Notes: generated by a model not told the origin, from the sequence alone. DNA of 64,000 nucleotides from Pseudomonas graminis (GCF_002093745.1 NZ_MTSB01000007.1:186001-250000); one strand, 5' to 3'. Counted from the first letter of the stretch, positions 46,312 to 57,277 are shown. Numbers and translations: made by a program.

Positions 46312-47493
46312 ATGGAAAAGCAAATCGTCGCACCCAAGCAAAAGCTCACGCTGAGCGATCCGAAAGTGCGCGCGTGGTTATTTCAGATCATCACTGTCGT
46401 GGCGGTGATCTCACTGGGCTGGTTCATCTTCGACAACACCCAGACCAACCTGCAACACCGTGGTATCACCTCGGGTTTCGGCTTTCTTGAGAACAGTGCC
46501 GGTTTCGGTATTGCTCAACACCTGATCGACTACACCGAATCGGACACCTATGCCCGTGTGTTCGTCATCGGCTTGCTGAACACCTTGCTGGTGTCGGTTA
46601 TCGGTATTGTCCTGGCGACTTTGCTGGGCTTTGTCATTGGTGTCGCTCGCCTGTCTCCGAACTGGATGATCAGCAAGCTGGCAACCGTTTACGTCGAAGT
46701 CTTCCGCAACATTCCGCCACTGTTGCAGATCCTGTTCTGGTACACCGCCGTTTTCCTGACGCTGCCCGGTCCGCGTCAGGCTCATGGCTATCTGGACATG
46801 TTCTTCGTCAGCAGCCGTGGGCTCAACATGCCCAGAGCGTTGCCCGCCGAAGGTGCCTGGGCGTTCCTGATTAGCCTCATGGTCGCGGTGATCGCGATTG
46901 TGATGATGGTGCGCTGGGCCAACAAGCGTTTCGAAGCCACCGGTCAGCCGTTCCACAAGTTCTGGGTCGGCCTGGCGTTGCTGCTGGTCATTCCCGGCCT
47001 GAGCATGCTGATCTTCGGCAGCCCGGTGCATTGGGAGCTGCCGCAACTCAAGGGCTTCAACTTTACGGGCGGCTGGGTGCTGATTCCCGAGTTGATCTCC
47101 CTGACCCTGGCATTGACGATCTACACGGCGGCGTTCATCGCCGAAATCGTGCGTTCGGGCATCAAGTCGGTCAGTCATGGTCAGACCGAAGCCGCCCGTT
47201 CTCTGGGGCTTCGTCCTGGGCCGACGCTGCACAAGGTCATCATTCCGCAGGCGTTGCGAGTGATCATCCCGCCGTTGACCAGTCAGTTCCTGAACCTGGC
47301 GAAGAACTCGTCGCTGGCAGCGGCCATCGGTTACCCGGAAATGGTGTCCCTGTTTGCCGGTACGGTACTCAACCAGACCGGGCAGGCCATTGAAGTCATT
47401 GCCATCACCATGAGTGTGTACCTGGCGATCAGTATCAGCATTTCCATGCTGATGAACTGGTACAACAAGCGCATTGCGCTGATCGAGCGGTGA
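46312..47493 (+). CDS. aapQ: Amino acid ABC transporter permease AapQ
   Basis: This 393-residue inner-membrane permease of the His/Glu type has about eight helices, the first being WLFQIITVVAVISLGWFIF. The ABC permease EAA loop is EAARSLGLRPGPTLHKVIIPQALRVIIPPL at about 290-320. It pairs with AapM to form the channel. The next gene begins 10 bp downstream. Confidence 0.94.
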   Translation: MEKQIVAPKQKLTLSDPKVRAWLFQIITVVAVISLGWFIFDNTQTNLQHRGITSGFGFLENSAGFGIAQHLIDYTESDTYARVFVIGLLNTLLVSVIGIVLATLLGFVIGVARLSPNWMISKLATVYVEVFRNIPPLLQILFWYTAVFLTLPGPRQAHGYLDMFFVSSRGLNMPRALPAEGAWAFLISLMVAVIAIVMMVRWANKRFEATGQPFHKFWVGLALLLVIPGLSMLIFGSPVHWELPQLKGFNFTGGWVLIPELISLTLALTIYTAAFIAEIVRSGIKSVSHGQTEAARSLGLRPGPTLHKVIIPQALRVIIPPLTSQFLNLAKNSSLAAAIGYPEMVSLFAGTVLNQTGQAIEVIAITMSVYLAISISISMLMNWYNKRIALIER

Positions 47494-47503
47494 GGAAACG
47501 CGC

Positions 47504-48601
47504 ATGACAACCCATACTTTCAAACCTGATATGCCACCACCGGGCAAAGTGTTCGGTCCGGTGGCGTGGATGCGGCAGAACCTGTTCTCCAGCTGGATCA
47601 ACACCCTGCTGACCCTGTTCTCGCTGTATCTGATCTATCTGATCGTGCCGCCTATTCTCAGTTGGGCCTTGCTGGACGCCAACTGGATCGGTACGACCAA
47701 GGAAGACTGCACCAAGGCGGGCGCCTGCTGGGTGTTCATCGAGCAACGCTTCGGCCAGTTCATGTACGGCTACTTCCCCAATGAACTGCGCTGGAGGGTC
47801 GATCTGACCGCAATCCTGGCCATCGTCGGTGCTGCACCGCTGTTCATTTCGAAGTTTCCGCGCAAGGCTGTCTACGGCATCAGCTTCCTGGTGATCTACC
47901 CGGTTGTTGCCTTCTACCTGCTGCACGGCGGCGCGTTTGGTCTGACCAACGTGCCGACCAGCCAGTGGGGCGGCCTGATGCTGACCCTGGTCATCGCCAC
48001 GGTCGGTATCGTCGGTGCCTTGCCGTTGGGTATCCTGCTGGCGCTCGGTCGTCGTTCGAACATGCCCGCCGTGCGCGTGGTGTGCGTGACGTTCATCGAG
48101 TTCTGGCGCGGCGTGCCGTTGATCACCGTGTTGTTCATGTCCTCGGTCATGCTGCCGCTGTTCATGCCAGAGGGGATGAACTTTGACAAGCTGCTGCGGG
48201 CGCTGATCGGCGTCATCCTGTTCCAGTCGGCGTACATTGCCGAAGTGGTGCGCGGTGGCATGCAGGCCATCCCTAAAGGTCAGTACGAAGCGGCCGCTGC
48301 AATGGGCCTCGGTTACTGGCGCAGCATGGGTCTGGTGATTCTGCCGCAGGCGTTGAAGATGGTCATTCCCGGCATCGTCAACACCTTCATTGCCTTGTTC
48401 AAAGACACCAGTCTGGTGATCATTATCGGCCTGTTCGACCTGCTCAACAGCGTCAAGCAAGCCACCGCCGACCCGGCATGGCTGGGTATGGCCACCGAAG
48501 GCTACGTCTTCGCGGCCCTGGTGTTCTGGATCTTCTGTTTCGGTATGTCCCGCTATTCCATGCATTTGGAACGTAAGCTGGACACAGGCCACAAGCGTTA
48601 G
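47504..48601 (+). CDS. aapM: Amino acid ABC transporter permease AapM
   Basis: This 365-residue inner-membrane permease partners AapQ. N-terminal helices ([18 protein letters not shown]) precede an extended loop with two Cys ([12 protein letters not shown]). The BPD domain ends in the EAA motif ([31 protein letters not shown], about 262-292). Only 10 bp separate it from the ATPase gene. Confidence 0.94.
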   Translation: MTTHTFKPDMPPPGKVFGPVAWMRQNLFSSWINTLLTLFSLYLIYLIVPPILSWALLDANWIGTTKEDCTKAGACWVFIEQRFGQFMYGYFPNELRWRVDLTAILAIVGAAPLFISKFPRKAVYGISFLVIYPVVAFYLLHGGAFGLTNVPTSQWGGLMLTLVIATVGIVGALPLGILLALGRRSNMPAVRVVCVTFIEFWRGVPLITVLFMSSVMLPLFMPEGMNFDKLLRALIGVILFQSAYIAEVVRGGMQAIPKGQYEAAAAMGLGYWRSMGLVILPQALKMVIPGIVNTFIALFKDTSLVIIIGLFDLLNSVKQATADPAWLGMATEGYVFAALVFWIFCFGMSRYSMHLERKLDTGHKR

Positions 48602-48611
48602 GAGTTTTGTG

Positions 48612-49376
48612 ATGAGTGAAGCTATCAATAAGCCTCTGGGCGCTGAAGGCATGATCCGCATGGAGGGCGTCCACAAATGGTACGGCCAGTTCCACGTGCT
48701 CAAGGACATCAACCTGAACGTGCGTCAGGGCGAGCGTATCGTGCTGTGCGGCCCGTCAGGCTCGGGCAAGTCGACCACCATTCGCTGCCTCAACCGCCTG
48801 GAAGAGCATCAGCAGGGCCGCATCATCGTTGACGGCACCGAACTGACGTCCGACCTGAAGCAGATCGAAACCATCCGCCGTGAAGTCGGCATGGTGTTTC
48901 AGCACTTCAACCTGTTCCCGCACCTGACCATCCTGCAGAACTGCACGCTGGCACCGATGTGGGTGCGCAAGATGCCGAAGAAGAAAGCTGAAGAAATCGC
49001 CATGCACTATCTGGAGCGTGTGCGCATTCCGGAGCAGGCCCACAAGTTTCCGGGTCAACTCTCCGGTGGTCAGCAGCAGCGTGTGGCAATTGCCCGTGCC
49101 TTGTGCATGAAGCCGAAAATCATGCTGTTCGACGAACCGACGTCGGCGCTCGATCCGGAAATGGTCAAAGAAGTACTCGACACGATGGTCGGCCTGGCAG
49201 AAGAGGGCATGACCATGCTTTGCGTGACGCACGAGATGGGCTTCGCCCGTACCGTGGCGAACCGGGTGATCTTCATGGACAAGGGCGAAATCGTCGAACA
49301 GGCTGCACCGAACGACTTCTTCGACAACCCGCAAAGCGACCGTACCAAGCTGTTCCTCAGTCAGATCATTCACTGA
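48612..49376 (+). CDS. aapP: Amino acid ABC transporter ATP-binding protein AapP
   Basis: This 254-residue ATPase energises AapQM. Walker [11 protein letters not shown] (about 45-54), signature [15 protein letters not shown] (about 149-163), Walker [15 protein letters not shown] and switch His in CVTHEMG are all present. I chose the ATG at 48612 with GGAG upstream, rather than the GTG at 48609. An intrinsic terminator ends the operon just downstream. Confidence 0.95.
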   Translation: MSEAINKPLGAEGMIRMEGVHKWYGQFHVLKDINLNVRQGERIVLCGPSGSGKSTTIRCLNRLEEHQQGRIIVDGTELTSDLKQIETIRREVGMVFQHFNLFPHLTILQNCTLAPMWVRKMPKKKAEEIAMHYLERVRIPEQAHKFPGQLSGGQQQRVAIARALCMKPKIMLFDEPTSALDPEMVKEVLDTMVGLAEEGMTMLCVTHEMGFARTVANRVIFMDKGEIVEQAAPNDFFDNPQSDRTKLFLSQIIH

Positions 49377-49395
49377 GTCGGTAGCTGCCGTAGTG

Positions 49396-49422
49396 AAAAC
49401 CGGGCCACGCGCCCGGTTTTTT
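49396..49422 (+). terminator. Intrinsic terminator of the aap operon
   Basis: A perfect 10-bp stem (AAAACCGGGC / GCCCGGTTTT) with loop CACGC is followed directly by T residues, making a six-T run from 49417 to 49422. It lies 20 bp after the aapP stop. Confidence 0.92.
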
Positions 49423-49529
49423 ATGGGCGGTCATTTGCACGGCGAGTGTTATGCAATTCTGGCTGAACCTTGTATTCATGATGATTCTCCAACAGGATAC
49501 CGTCCCCCTGAAACGGGTCGACATACCTG

Positions 49530-50774
49530 ATGACCGAGAAACCGATGACTGCCAAGGCTCAACCCAGCCCTCTACCGAATCCTGCTCAACCCCATCCTGT
49601 TCTGAAACGTCCCTGGCTTTTGCTCCTGGGGCTTGTGCTGGTCGCGCTCAACCTGCGCCCTGCGCTGTCCAGCATTGCACCGCTGCTCAATGAGGTGTCC
49701 GAAAGCCTTGGCATGTCGGCTGCCGAAGCCGGCCTGCTGACCACGTTGCCGGTGCTGTGTCTGGGCCTTTTTGCGCCGCTGGCACCGATCCTGGCGCGCC
49801 GTTTCGGCAGTGAGCGCGTGGTGTTGATGGTGCTTCTGACACTGGCGTGCGGCCTGGCGTTGCGGAGCCTGTTTGGTGAGGTCGGGCTGTTTGCCGGCAG
49901 CCTGCTGGCGGGTGCCAGCATTGGTGTGATCGGTGTTCTGCTGCCCGGCATCGTCAAGCGCGATTTCCCGCACAAGGCTGGCGCCATGACGGGTGTCTAT
50001 ACGATGGCGCTGTGCCTGGGGGCCGCGATTGCCGCGGGTTCGACGGTGCCGCTCAGCCAGTATGTCGGTGGAAGCTGGCAGATTGGTTTGGGTTTCTGGC
50101 TGGTGCCAGCGTTGATCGCTGCGATGTTCTGGTTTCCTCAGGCGCGAGAGGTACACGGTTCGCACCGCGACGTGTACCGGGTTCGCGGCCTGTTGCGTGA
50201 TCCACTGGCTTGGCAGGTCACGCTGTACATGGGCCTGCAATCGTCGTTGTCCTACATCGTTTTCGGCTGGCTTCCTTCTATCCTGATCGGTCGCGGCATG
50301 ACGCCCACCGAGGCCGGTCTGCTGTTGTCCGGCTCGATCATCGCGCAAGTGGTCAGCGCGTTGGCCATACCGTATCTGGCCACGCGCGGCAAGGATCAGC
50401 GTTTGGCGATCATGCTGGTCATGTCGTTGACCCTGACCGGGCTATTCGGTTGCCTCTACGCACCGCTCGGCGGTCTGTGGGGCTGGGCGCTTCTGCTCGG
50501 GATCGGGCAGGGCGGCACGTTCAGCCTGGCGCTGGCCCTGATCGTCCTCCGCTCGCGGGATTCCCACGTGGCGTCCAACCTGTCGAGCATGGCGCAAGGC
50601 TTTGGTTACACCATCGCCTCGACCGGTCCGTTTGCGGTCGGCGTGGTACACGACATGACCGGCAGCTGGAACGCGATTGGCTGGATCTTTGCCGTACTGG
50701 GCCTGGGCGCGATGATCGCCGGCCTGGGCGCAGGTCGCGCCTTGCATGTGCAGGTGAGCAGCGAGAAGGTTTGA
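49530..50774 (+). CDS. CynX/NimT-family MFS transporter
   Basis: This 414-residue inner-membrane transporter has about 12 hydrophobic helices. The first contains the CynX hallmark ALNLRPALSSIAPLL; LLPGIVKRDFPHKAGAMTGVYTMALCLGAAIAAG is the other strong family block. E. coli CynX-type members move cyanate or nitroimidazoles, but most have unknown substrates. The start could also be the ATG at 49545. No cyanase gene is nearby. Confidence 0.88.
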   Translation: MTEKPMTAKAQPSPLPNPAQPHPVLKRPWLLLLGLVLVALNLRPALSSIAPLLNEVSESLGMSAAEAGLLTTLPVLCLGLFAPLAPILARRFGSERVVLMVLLTLACGLALRSLFGEVGLFAGSLLAGASIGVIGVLLPGIVKRDFPHKAGAMTGVYTMALCLGAAIAAGSTVPLSQYVGGSWQIGLGFWLVPALIAAMFWFPQAREVHGSHRDVYRVRGLLRDPLAWQVTLYMGLQSSLSYIVFGWLPSILIGRGMTPTEAGLLLSGSIIAQVVSALAIPYLATRGKDQRLAIMLVMSLTLTGLFGCLYAPLGGLWGWALLLGIGQGGTFSLALALIVLRSRDSHVASNLSSMAQGFGYTIASTGPFAVGVVHDMTGSWNAIGWIFAVLGLGAMIAGLGAGRALHVQVSSEKV

Positions 50775-50847
50775 GGTCATCAACCACTCGCCATTTTTCG
50801 CTGCGCCGCTTATCGTGCATGCATCTTTCGTCAAGGGATTTGCACGC

Positions 50848-51339
50848 ATGAGTTACGAAGAACAAAGTCAGGCCAACAGCGCACTGATCACCCGTTTTTA
50901 TGAAGCATTCGCTCAGCTGGATGCCGAGTCGATGAGTGCCTGTTACACCGATGACGTGCGGTTCAGCGATCCGGCATTTGGCGAATTGCATGGGCCTCAG
51001 GTGGGCGATATGTGGCGCATGCTGACGTCCCGGGCGAAGCATTTTTCGGTGGTGTTCGATCAGGTCCGCGCCGATGACCGCACCGGCAGTGCTCATTGGG
51101 TGGCCACTTATCTGTTTGCCCAGACCGGTCGCACGGTGATTAACGACATACAGGCCCGCTTCGTGTTTCGTGACGGCAAGATCTGCGAACATCACGACCA
51201 TTTCGATATGTGGCGCTGGTCAAGGCAAGCGCTGGGTGCCAAAGGCCTGCTGCTTGGCTGGACACCGCTGGTACGCAATGCCGTGCGTGCCCAGGCGCTC
51301 AAGGGGTTGAAAGCGTTTACCGAGAGCCGCCGTGCCTGA
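50848..51339 (+). CDS. NTF2-like (SnoaL-type) protein
   Basis: This 163-residue cytoplasmic protein has the NTF2-like cone fold pattern: [76 protein letters not shown]. Similar folds include ketosteroid isomerases and unknowns, so the function is not assigned. AAGGGA precedes the ATG at 50848 (MSYEEQ). Its end overlaps the start of the GIY-YIG gene by eight bases. Confidence 0.8.
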   Translation: MSYEEQSQANSALITRFYEAFAQLDAESMSACYTDDVRFSDPAFGELHGPQVGDMWRMLTSRAKHFSVVFDQVRADDRTGSAHWVATYLFAQTGRTVINDIQARFVFRDGKICEHHDHFDMWRWSRQALGAKGLLLGWTPLVRNAVRAQALKGLKAFTESRRA

Positions 51340-51670
51340 CGTTTCGACCACTGACACTGCGCCGCTTGCCGGTCAGGCAATCGGCAAACCCTGGTTTGTC
51401 TACCTGGTGCGGGCGGCCAACGGCTCGTTGTACTGCGGGATCAGTGACGACCCGCAGCGGCGGTTCGCGGCGCATCAGAGCGGCAAGGGCGCGCGCTTTT
51501 TCAGCTCCAGCCCGGCGACGGCGCTGGTGTACGTCGAGCAGTGGCCCAGCAAGGGCGAGGCGTTGCGTCACGAACACTTGATCAAGAAGCTGAGGAAAAG
51601 CGCCAAAGAGGCATTGGCGGCCAGCTATGACAGGTCCATCCATGAGCGTGATGTCTCGTCATCAAGTTGA
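51332..51670 (+). CDS. GIY-YIG nuclease domain protein (UPF0213/YhbQ-like)
   Basis: This 112-residue protein is almost entirely one GIY-YIG domain: [37 protein letters not shown] (Y-V pair, Arg in RRF), [21 protein letters not shown] with the catalytic Glu. E. coli YhbQ relatives nick DNA in vitro. The GTG at 51332 gives the only full-length frame and overlaps the preceding gene's stop, suggesting coupled translation. Confidence 0.88.
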   Translation: MPDVSTTDTAPLAGQAIGKPWFVYLVRAANGSLYCGISDDPQRRFAAHQSGKGARFFSSSPATALVYVEQWPSKGEALRHEHLIKKLRKSAKEALAASYDRSIHERDVSSSS

Positions 51671-51734
51671 GCCTGTGGGCCGTCAGGGCATTGCGGGTTA
51701 AGCTGGCCGCTTCCCATGTGCGCAGAGGCTGAAC

Positions 51735-52667
51735 ATGTCCGAATTGATTCTTCACCATTACCCCACGTCGCTGTTCGCCGAGAAAGCCCGTTTGATGCTG
51801 GGCTTCAAAGGCCTTTCCTGGCGTTCGGTGATTATTCCTTCGATCATGCCAAAACCCGACCTGACTGCACTGACCGGCGGCTATCGCAGGACCCCCGTGT
51901 TGCAGGCGGGCGCGGATATCTACTGCGACACAGCGCTGATGGCGCGCCGTCTGGAGCAGGAAAAGGCGTCGCCGGCGTTCTACCCGCATGGCCGGGAGTT
52001 TGCGGTCGCCGGGTTGGCTGCCTGGGCGGATTCAGTGCTGTTTCTGCATGCCGTGAGCCTGGTGTTTCAACCCGAATCAATGGCCGTGCGATTTGCCAAA
52101 GTGCCGCCTGACGCCGCCAAGGCCTTCGTTGCCGACCGATCCACGCTGTTCAACGGCGGCACTGCTTCACGCCCGCCTGTCGAGCAGGTCAAGCATCAAT
52201 GGCCAACGCTCATGTCACGCCTTGAGCTGCAGCTGTCGCACGGTGGCGACTTTCTGTTTGGCGAACCTTCGATTGCTGATTTCTCGGTCGCCCACACGCT
52301 GTGGTTCCTCAAACAGACGCCGGTGACGGCGCCATTTGTCGATGATTATCCGAGTGTCAGTGCGTGGCTGGATCGCGTTCTGGGGTTTGGCCACGGCTCA
52401 TTCACTGAACTGAGTTCGGCCGACGCCATCGACATCGCCAAAAACGCCACGCCTGCGCCATTGCCCGATGAAACCTTCGTCGACCCGAGCGGCATCACGT
52501 CGGGCGATAAAGTCGCTATTGCGGCGGTCGACTACGGCGTCGAAGCGGTGGAGGGGGAGCTGGTGTTTACCGGGCGCGAGGAACTCATCGTGCGCCGCGA
52601 GGATGATCGCGCCGGTGTGGTACACGTACACTTTCCACGACTGGGGTTTCGGGTCGAGAAGCGCTGA
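51735..52667 (+). CDS. Glutathione S-transferase family protein
   Basis: This 310-residue protein has an N-terminal thioredoxin-like domain (MSELILHHYPTSLFAEKARLMLGFKGLSWR, GGYRRTPVLQAGADIYCDTALMARRLE) and an alpha-helical C domain (EPSIADFSVAHTLWFLKQTP). It is about 90 residues longer than a usual GST; the added C-terminal part (about 240-310) is beta-rich (VAIAAVDYGVEAVEGELVFTGREELIVRR) and unassigned. Substrate unknown. Confidence 0.85.
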   Translation: MSELILHHYPTSLFAEKARLMLGFKGLSWRSVIIPSIMPKPDLTALTGGYRRTPVLQAGADIYCDTALMARRLEQEKASPAFYPHGREFAVAGLAAWADSVLFLHAVSLVFQPESMAVRFAKVPPDAAKAFVADRSTLFNGGTASRPPVEQVKHQWPTLMSRLELQLSHGGDFLFGEPSIADFSVAHTLWFLKQTPVTAPFVDDYPSVSAWLDRVLGFGHGSFTELSSADAIDIAKNATPAPLPDETFVDPSGITSGDKVAIAAVDYGVEAVEGELVFTGREELIVRREDDRAGVVHVHFPRLGFRVEKR

Positions 52668-52740
52668 AGTATCGTGCCAATACCCCCGTTGGCACGCAGG
52701 GCGTGCTTGCGGGGATCGCGGCAGGCTTGAGCCTCGGCCT

Positions 52741-55146
52741 CTATGTGCGTCGCTGCTGTGCAGCGACTTTGCGCAGCAAACGCGAGAGCTGTTCGACTGA
52801 GTAGGGCTTTTGCAGCAGTTCGAAACCGTCAGTTCCGTTCTGCGCCAGAATATGACTGTAGCCTGAGGTCAGCAGCACTGGCAGGTTTTGATACTGGCGG
52901 CGTATCTCGTGGGCCAGATCAATGCCGTTCATGCCGGGCATGACCACATCAGAGAACACGACATCGAAACGGCCTGCATCCTTGGCCAGCTCGGCCATTG
53001 CCTCGGCTGCATTCGCCGCCCAGACCGTCACATACCCCAGGTCGGCGAGCGTCTGCACCGCGAAGGTGCCGACATCGGTATTGTCCTCTACCACCAGCAC
53101 GCAAGTACCGTGGCCGTCCATCAAGGCTTCAACGGGGGCGATGTTCTTCACGTAGGGAAGGGCATTGACCTGAGGCAGGTATAGCGTGAAGGTGCTGCCG
53201 TTGCCGACGGTACTCGACACCGTCACTTCTCCGCCCGACTGCTTGGCAAAACCGAACACCTGAGACAGCCCGAGGCCTGTGCCTTGGCCAACACCCTTGG
53301 TGGTAAAAAAGGGTTCGAATATCTTGTCCCGGTAGGCATCCGGTATGCCGCCGCCGGTGTCAGTGATCGACACCGCGATGAATGAGCCAGGGACTGCAGG
53401 CGGCATGCGGACCGTCGGCATCTGATTGACGGACTCGACACAAATGGTGAGTTGTCCCTCACCGTTCATCGCATCACGTGCATTGATCGCCATGTTGACC
53501 AGCGCTGTGTCGAACTGACTGGGATCGGCGTCCATGAAGCAAGGCGCACTTGGCAGCCGGGTCACGATTCTGATGCGCGAGCCGGTCAGCGTCGTCAGCA
53601 TTTCACTCATGGCCCGCACACTGCCCACGGCGTCGAACACCTCGGGTTTGAGCGTTTGCCGCCGCGCGAAGGCAAGCAACTGCACCGTCAGTTTGGCGGC
53701 CCTGTCTACGGTGTCCGAGATCGCGGACACGTAATGAGCTTGCCGGTCGGCAGCGAGGCCTGGCCGCCTCAGCAGGTCAGTGGACGACTTGATAACGGTG
53801 AGCAGGTTGTTGAAATCGTGCGCGACCCCGCCGGTCAATTGCCCGATGGCTTCCATTTTCTGGGACTGGCGAAGCGCTTCCTCGGCCCTCAACAGCGCGC
53901 CTGCCTGGAGTTTGCCGGTTGTGATGTCGCGGCCCGTTGCGTAAGTAACGTCACCTGCCGGTGCTGCCACCCACGAGATCCATCGAATGGAACCGTCTTT
54001 GTGTCGGTAACGGTTTTCGATTCTGGGCAGCCCGCCTTCCGCCGCAAGCTCGTAGGCGCCTTGGGTCTGCAGGTGATCATCGGGGAGGACGAACTCGTTG
54101 ACGTGGTGGCTGACCAGTTCGTCCGCACTGTAACCGAGTACCGCGGTCCAGGCCGGATTCACGCGTTGAAAGACCCCTTCGAAATCGATGACAAGCATGA
54201 GGTCGGGCGATGTCTCCCACATTCGGTCACGTTCTGCGGTTCGCGAGGCGAGTTCTTTTTCGCTCTCCTTGATCTGGGTGACGTCACGCGCAGAGCAGTA
54301 AACCTTGCCTTGATCCGGCACTGCGACCCACGACAGCCAGTGCCAGTCTCCGTTTTTATGCCGGTAGCGATTCTCGAAACGCAGCGCAGGCGATCCTCGC
54401 AGAATCGCGGCATCCCATGCCTCTTGCGAGGCCGCATGATCGTCCGGGTGAATGAAATCCATGAAGAACGTGCGGGCGACTTCAGCTTCCGACCAGCCCA
54501 GCACGGCAGCCCATGCAGGGTTGGAGACTTCAAAGTGGCCTTTCGCATTCAGCACGCCGAGGATGTCGGGGCTCACCCGCCATGTCTGGCCTCGTGCAAA
54601 GGCCCGTTCGGTGACCTTGTTTTCAAGGTCGATGTTCAGCTCGCGCAACTCGGCGGTCGTGCGGTGCTGTTCGGTGATTTCCACACCCTGATTAAGCAGC
54701 CCGGCAATGTCACCGGTTTCACCGCGGATGGGGGTGGCGGTGAAGTTCCAATAGGTCAGTTCAGGCAGGCCTCGTCGCACCATCGGCAATGCGACATCGT
54801 TACGCATGAAGCCTTCGCCGGTCGTCATCGCTTCAAGAAATGGCGGGGCGACCAGTTCCCATGTATCGCCCCAGACTTCCGCCACCGGGATGCCCAGTGC
54901 GTAGGGGTGTCTGTCTGCGAGCGAGGGAATGTAGGCGTCGTTGTAAAGCATGATGAGATCCGGTCCCCAAAGGACCGTACCCAGCATGGGCGAGTTCAGA
55001 CAGGCGCAGACCATCGTGAGCAGCGGCAGTGGCCAGGTGTCCATTGGCCCGAGCGGCGTCGCCGCCCAGTCATGAGCGCGCATGCGTTCACCCATCTCGC
55101 CGCCGCCGGCGAGAAAGGTATCCCGATGGGCAGTTCTGTCACGCAT
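52741..55146 (-). CDS. PAS-domain hybrid histidine kinase / response regulator
   Basis: This 801-residue soluble sensor has no membrane helix. It carries a PAS-like N-terminal domain with [15 protein letters not shown] (about 1-155), two related PAS-PAC units ([21 protein letters not shown] and [21 protein letters not shown], each followed by ENRYRHK). The HisKA H-box is [11 protein letters not shown] (about 446), HATPase motifs [18 protein letters not shown] and GTGLGLS follow, and a C-terminal receiver has [12 protein letters not shown] (phosphoacceptor Asp). It lacks the LOV NCRFLQ motif. The cognate output is not adjacent. The two PAS repeats appear to be an internal duplication. Confidence 0.9.
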   Translation of the reverse strand: MRDRTAHRDTFLAGGGEMGERMRAHDWAATPLGPMDTWPLPLLTMVCACLNSPMLGTVLWGPDLIMLYNDAYIPSLADRHPYALGIPVAEVWGDTWELVAPPFLEAMTTGEGFMRNDVALPMVRRGLPELTYWNFTATPIRGETGDIAGLLNQGVEITEQHRTTAELRELNIDLENKVTERAFARGQTWRVSPDILGVLNAKGHFEVSNPAWAAVLGWSEAEVARTFFMDFIHPDDHAASQEAWDAAILRGSPALRFENRYRHKNGDWHWLSWVAVPDQGKVYCSARDVTQIKESEKELASRTAERDRMWETSPDLMLVIDFEGVFQRVNPAWTAVLGYSADELVSHHVNEFVLPDDHLQTQGAYELAAEGGLPRIENRYRHKDGSIRWISWVAAPAGDVTYATGRDITTGKLQAGALLRAEEALRQSQKMEAIGQLTGGVAHDFNNLLTVIKSSTDLLRRPGLAADRQAHYVSAISDTVDRAAKLTVQLLAFARRQTLKPEVFDAVGSVRAMSEMLTTLTGSRIRIVTRLPSAPCFMDADPSQFDTALVNMAINARDAMNGEGQLTICVESVNQMPTVRMPPAVPGSFIAVSITDTGGGIPDAYRDKIFEPFFTTKGVGQGTGLGLSQVFGFAKQSGGEVTVSSTVGNGSTFTLYLPQVNALPYVKNIAPVEALMDGHGTCVLVVEDNTDVGTFAVQTLADLGYVTVWAANAAEAMAELAKDAGRFDVVFSDVVMPGMNGIDLAHEIRRQYQNLPVLLTSGYSHILAQNGTDGFELLQKPYSVEQLSRLLRKVAAQQRRT

Positions 55147-55243
55147 GTCCGACCGCCCTTGGTAATGTGTTCAACCTGGCCTGCTGATACCTGTGAACAG
55201 ATTCCATCAGGAAAGCATGCTTGCTGTGTGTGCCTGGCAGGGA

Positions 55244-55594
55244 TTACTTCAACGCCGCCAGTATTTCATCCGGGGCAAACCCCCGGATGATCGTGCCGTT
55301 GACATCGATCAGCGGGATGCCACGTCCCCCCAGCGCCTCATAGGCCTTGCGGCCCTCTTCGGACTTCTCGATGTCGAACTCCCGATACGCGATTCCCTTG
55401 CTGTCCAGAAAACGCCGCGTCTGTTTGCAGTAGCCGCACCAGTCAGTGGCGTACATCACCACCTTTGCCTGGCTGTAACTTTGTGCAACGTCCGCTGACG
55501 GAGGATTGACGAAATGCTCGATCCTGCCCCAGTTCTGATAAATGACCACCACCAGCATGATCAGTGCGAATTTTTTGAGGGTGCGCATCAGCAT
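55244..55594 (-). CDS. Membrane-anchored glutaredoxin-like protein
   Basis: This 116-residue protein has an N-terminal hydrophobic anchor (FALIMLVVVIYQNWG) and a glutaredoxin/thioredoxin fold with the dithiol motif ATDWCGYCKQTRRFL, then REFDIEKSEEGRKAYEALGGRGIPLIDVNG containing the cis-Pro. It is probably a periplasm-facing thiol-disulfide protein. It starts 5 bp before the yejK end on the same strand, suggesting co-transcription. Start could be either of two Met two codons apart. Confidence 0.88.
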   Translation of the reverse strand: MLMRTLKKFALIMLVVVIYQNWGRIEHFVNPPSADVAQSYSQAKVVMYATDWCGYCKQTRRFLDSKGIAYREFDIEKSEEGRKAYEALGGRGIPLIDVNGTIIRGFAPDEILAALK

Positions 55595-55599
55595 GCGGA

Positions 55600-56601
55600 T
55601 TACCGTCGCTTCAACTGATCGGTCAGTTGGGTCGGCAGCCCTTTGATAATCAGGGTGCCTGCGGTTTCGTCGTACTCGATCTTGTCGCCCAGCAGGTGAG
55701 CTTCGAAGCTGATCGACAGGCCTTCAGCCCGGCCTGTGAAACGGCGGAACTGGTTGAGGGTGCGCTTATCGGCCGGGATTTCCGGCGACAGGCCGTAATC
55801 CTTGTTGCGGATGTGGTCGTAGAACGCCCTTGGCCGGTCTTCATCGATCAGCTCGGACAGCTCTTCCAGGCCCATCGGTTCGCCCATCTTGCTCTGGCTG
55901 CTGGCGTAGTCGACCAGGGTCTTGGTCTTCTCGCGTGCCGACTCTTCGGGCAAGTCTTCGCTCTCTACAAAGTCACTGAAGGCCTTGAGCAGGGTGCGGG
56001 TTTCGCCGGGGCCGTCCACGCCTTCCTGGCAGCCGATGAAGTCGCGGAAGTATTCGGAAACCTTCTTGCCATTCTTGCCCTTGATGAACGAGATGTACTG
56101 TTTGGACTGTTTGTTGTTCTGCCACTCGGAAATATTGATGCGTGCGGCAAGGTGCAGCTGGCCCAGATCAAGGTGTCGGGACGGGGTCACGTCCAGCTCG
56201 GCGTTCACCGCCACGCCTTCGCTGTGGTGCAAAAGGGCGATGGCCAGGTAGTCGGTCATGCCTTGCTGGTAATGCGCGAACAACACATGGCCGCCGACCG
56301 AGAGGTTGGATTCTTCCATCAGCTTCTGCAGATGCTCGACCGCCACTCGGGAGAACGCCGTAAAGTCGCTGCCGCCGTCGATATACTCTTTCAGCCAGCC
56401 GCTGAAAGGGTGCGCGCCGGACTCAGGATGGAACAGGCCCCAGGCCTTGCCTTGTTTGGCGTTGTAACTCTCGTTGAGGTCGGCCAGCATGTTCTCGATG
56501 GCCTGAGACTCGGCGAGTTCGGAGTCGCGGGCATGAAGAACAGCAGGCGTACCGTCGGGTTTTTTCTCGATCAGGTGGACGATGCAATGGCGGATCGGCA
56601 T
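55600..56601 (-). CDS. yejK: Nucleoid-associated protein YejK/NdpA
   Basis: This 333-residue nucleoid-associated protein begins [17 protein letters not shown] and contains family blocks [40 protein letters not shown], and [23 protein letters not shown]. coli YejK binds DNA and interacts with topoisomerases. The open frame extends to 56706 but the ATG at 56601 is the family start. It is divergent from the HU gene hupN. Confidence 0.94.
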   Translation of the reverse strand: MPIRHCIVHLIEKKPDGTPAVLHARDSELAESQAIENMLADLNESYNAKQGKAWGLFHPESGAHPFSGWLKEYIDGGSDFTAFSRVAVEHLQKLMEESNLSVGGHVLFAHYQQGMTDYLAIALLHHSEGVAVNAELDVTPSRHLDLGQLHLAARINISEWQNNKQSKQYISFIKGKNGKKVSEYFRDFIGCQEGVDGPGETRTLLKAFSDFVESEDLPEESAREKTKTLVDYASSQSKMGEPMGLEELSELIDEDRPRAFYDHIRNKDYGLSPEIPADKRTLNQFRRFTGRAEGLSISFEAHLLGDKIEYDETAGTLIIKGLPTQLTDQLKRR

Positions 56602-56995
56602 AGGCTTCTCGGCTGAAAAAGGTGAAGAGCGTGCAGCTCGTTGCAATGGGGCCAAGTGTAACGCACGCATGCGCCAGTGGCCCCTGAGCAGGAGGGTTTT
56701 CACCAACAGCGCAGGTGTGTTGGGTGTTTTTTGTGCGATTACCGTTAAAACCTGACCAAAAGGATAGGTAGGGGCGGATATTTGCCCGGCTCTGTGCTAG
56801 TTTTGCGCGGTCTTGCGCACTTAGCGCGTCAAGCATGCAGTTAGCGCACACGTGGGTCGAACCATTACCCGGTTTCAGTATCTACACTTTCGCGATTAAT
56901 CGTGGCTGCCAGCGGGCGGTCAGGTTCATTGCCTGGCCACGGGCCTGCGTTGCGCTTTGCAATCCAAATGAATTTGATAGGGAAGGAACACCACC
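56602..56995. other. Divergent promoter region between yejK and hupN
   Basis: This 394-bp gap should hold promoters for both genes. TTAGCGC occurs twice, at 56821 and 56841, exactly 20 bp apart on the plus strand. GGGAAGGAACACC (56981-56993) gives the hupN ribosome binding site. I see no other clear element. Confidence 0.45.
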
Positions 56996-57277
56996 ATGGC
57001 TCTTACTAAAGACCAATTGATCGCCGATATCGCTGAAGCCATCGACGCGCCAAAAACCACCTCGCGTAATGCTCTTGAGCAGTTGGGCCAGATCGTCGCC
57101 GACCAGTTGGAAAACGGCGTGGAAATCACTTTGCCAGGTATCGGCAAGCTGAAAGTTGCAGAGCGTCCAGCTCGCACTGGCCGTAACCCTTCGACTGGCG
57201 CTGCCATCGAAATCGCTGCCAAGAAAGTTATCAAGTTCGTACCAGCCAAAGTGCTGACCGACGCGATCAACAAGTAA
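56996..57277 (+). CDS. hupN: HU-family DNA-binding protein HupN
   Basis: This 93-residue histone-like protein bends and compacts DNA. It starts MALTKDQLIADIAEAIDAPKTT, with the DNA-binding arm GKLKVAERPARTGRNPSTGAAIEIAAKK containing the intercalating Pro in RNPSTG. A strong GGGAAGGA site precedes it. The neighbourhood (yejK divergent, rlmF and valS downstream) matches the hupN locus of other Pseudomonas as I recall it; the N suffix is assigned from that context. Confidence 0.93.
   Translation: MALTKDQLIADIAEAIDAPKTTSRNALEQLGQIVADQLENGVEITLPGIGKLKVAERPARTGRNPSTGAAIEIAAKKVIKFVPAKVLTDAINK

Noticed and set aside
53452..55290. A 612-residue plus-strand frame opposite the hybrid kinase
   Set aside because: Antisense to a gene with all kinase and receiver motifs; the shadow frame has no domain I recognise.
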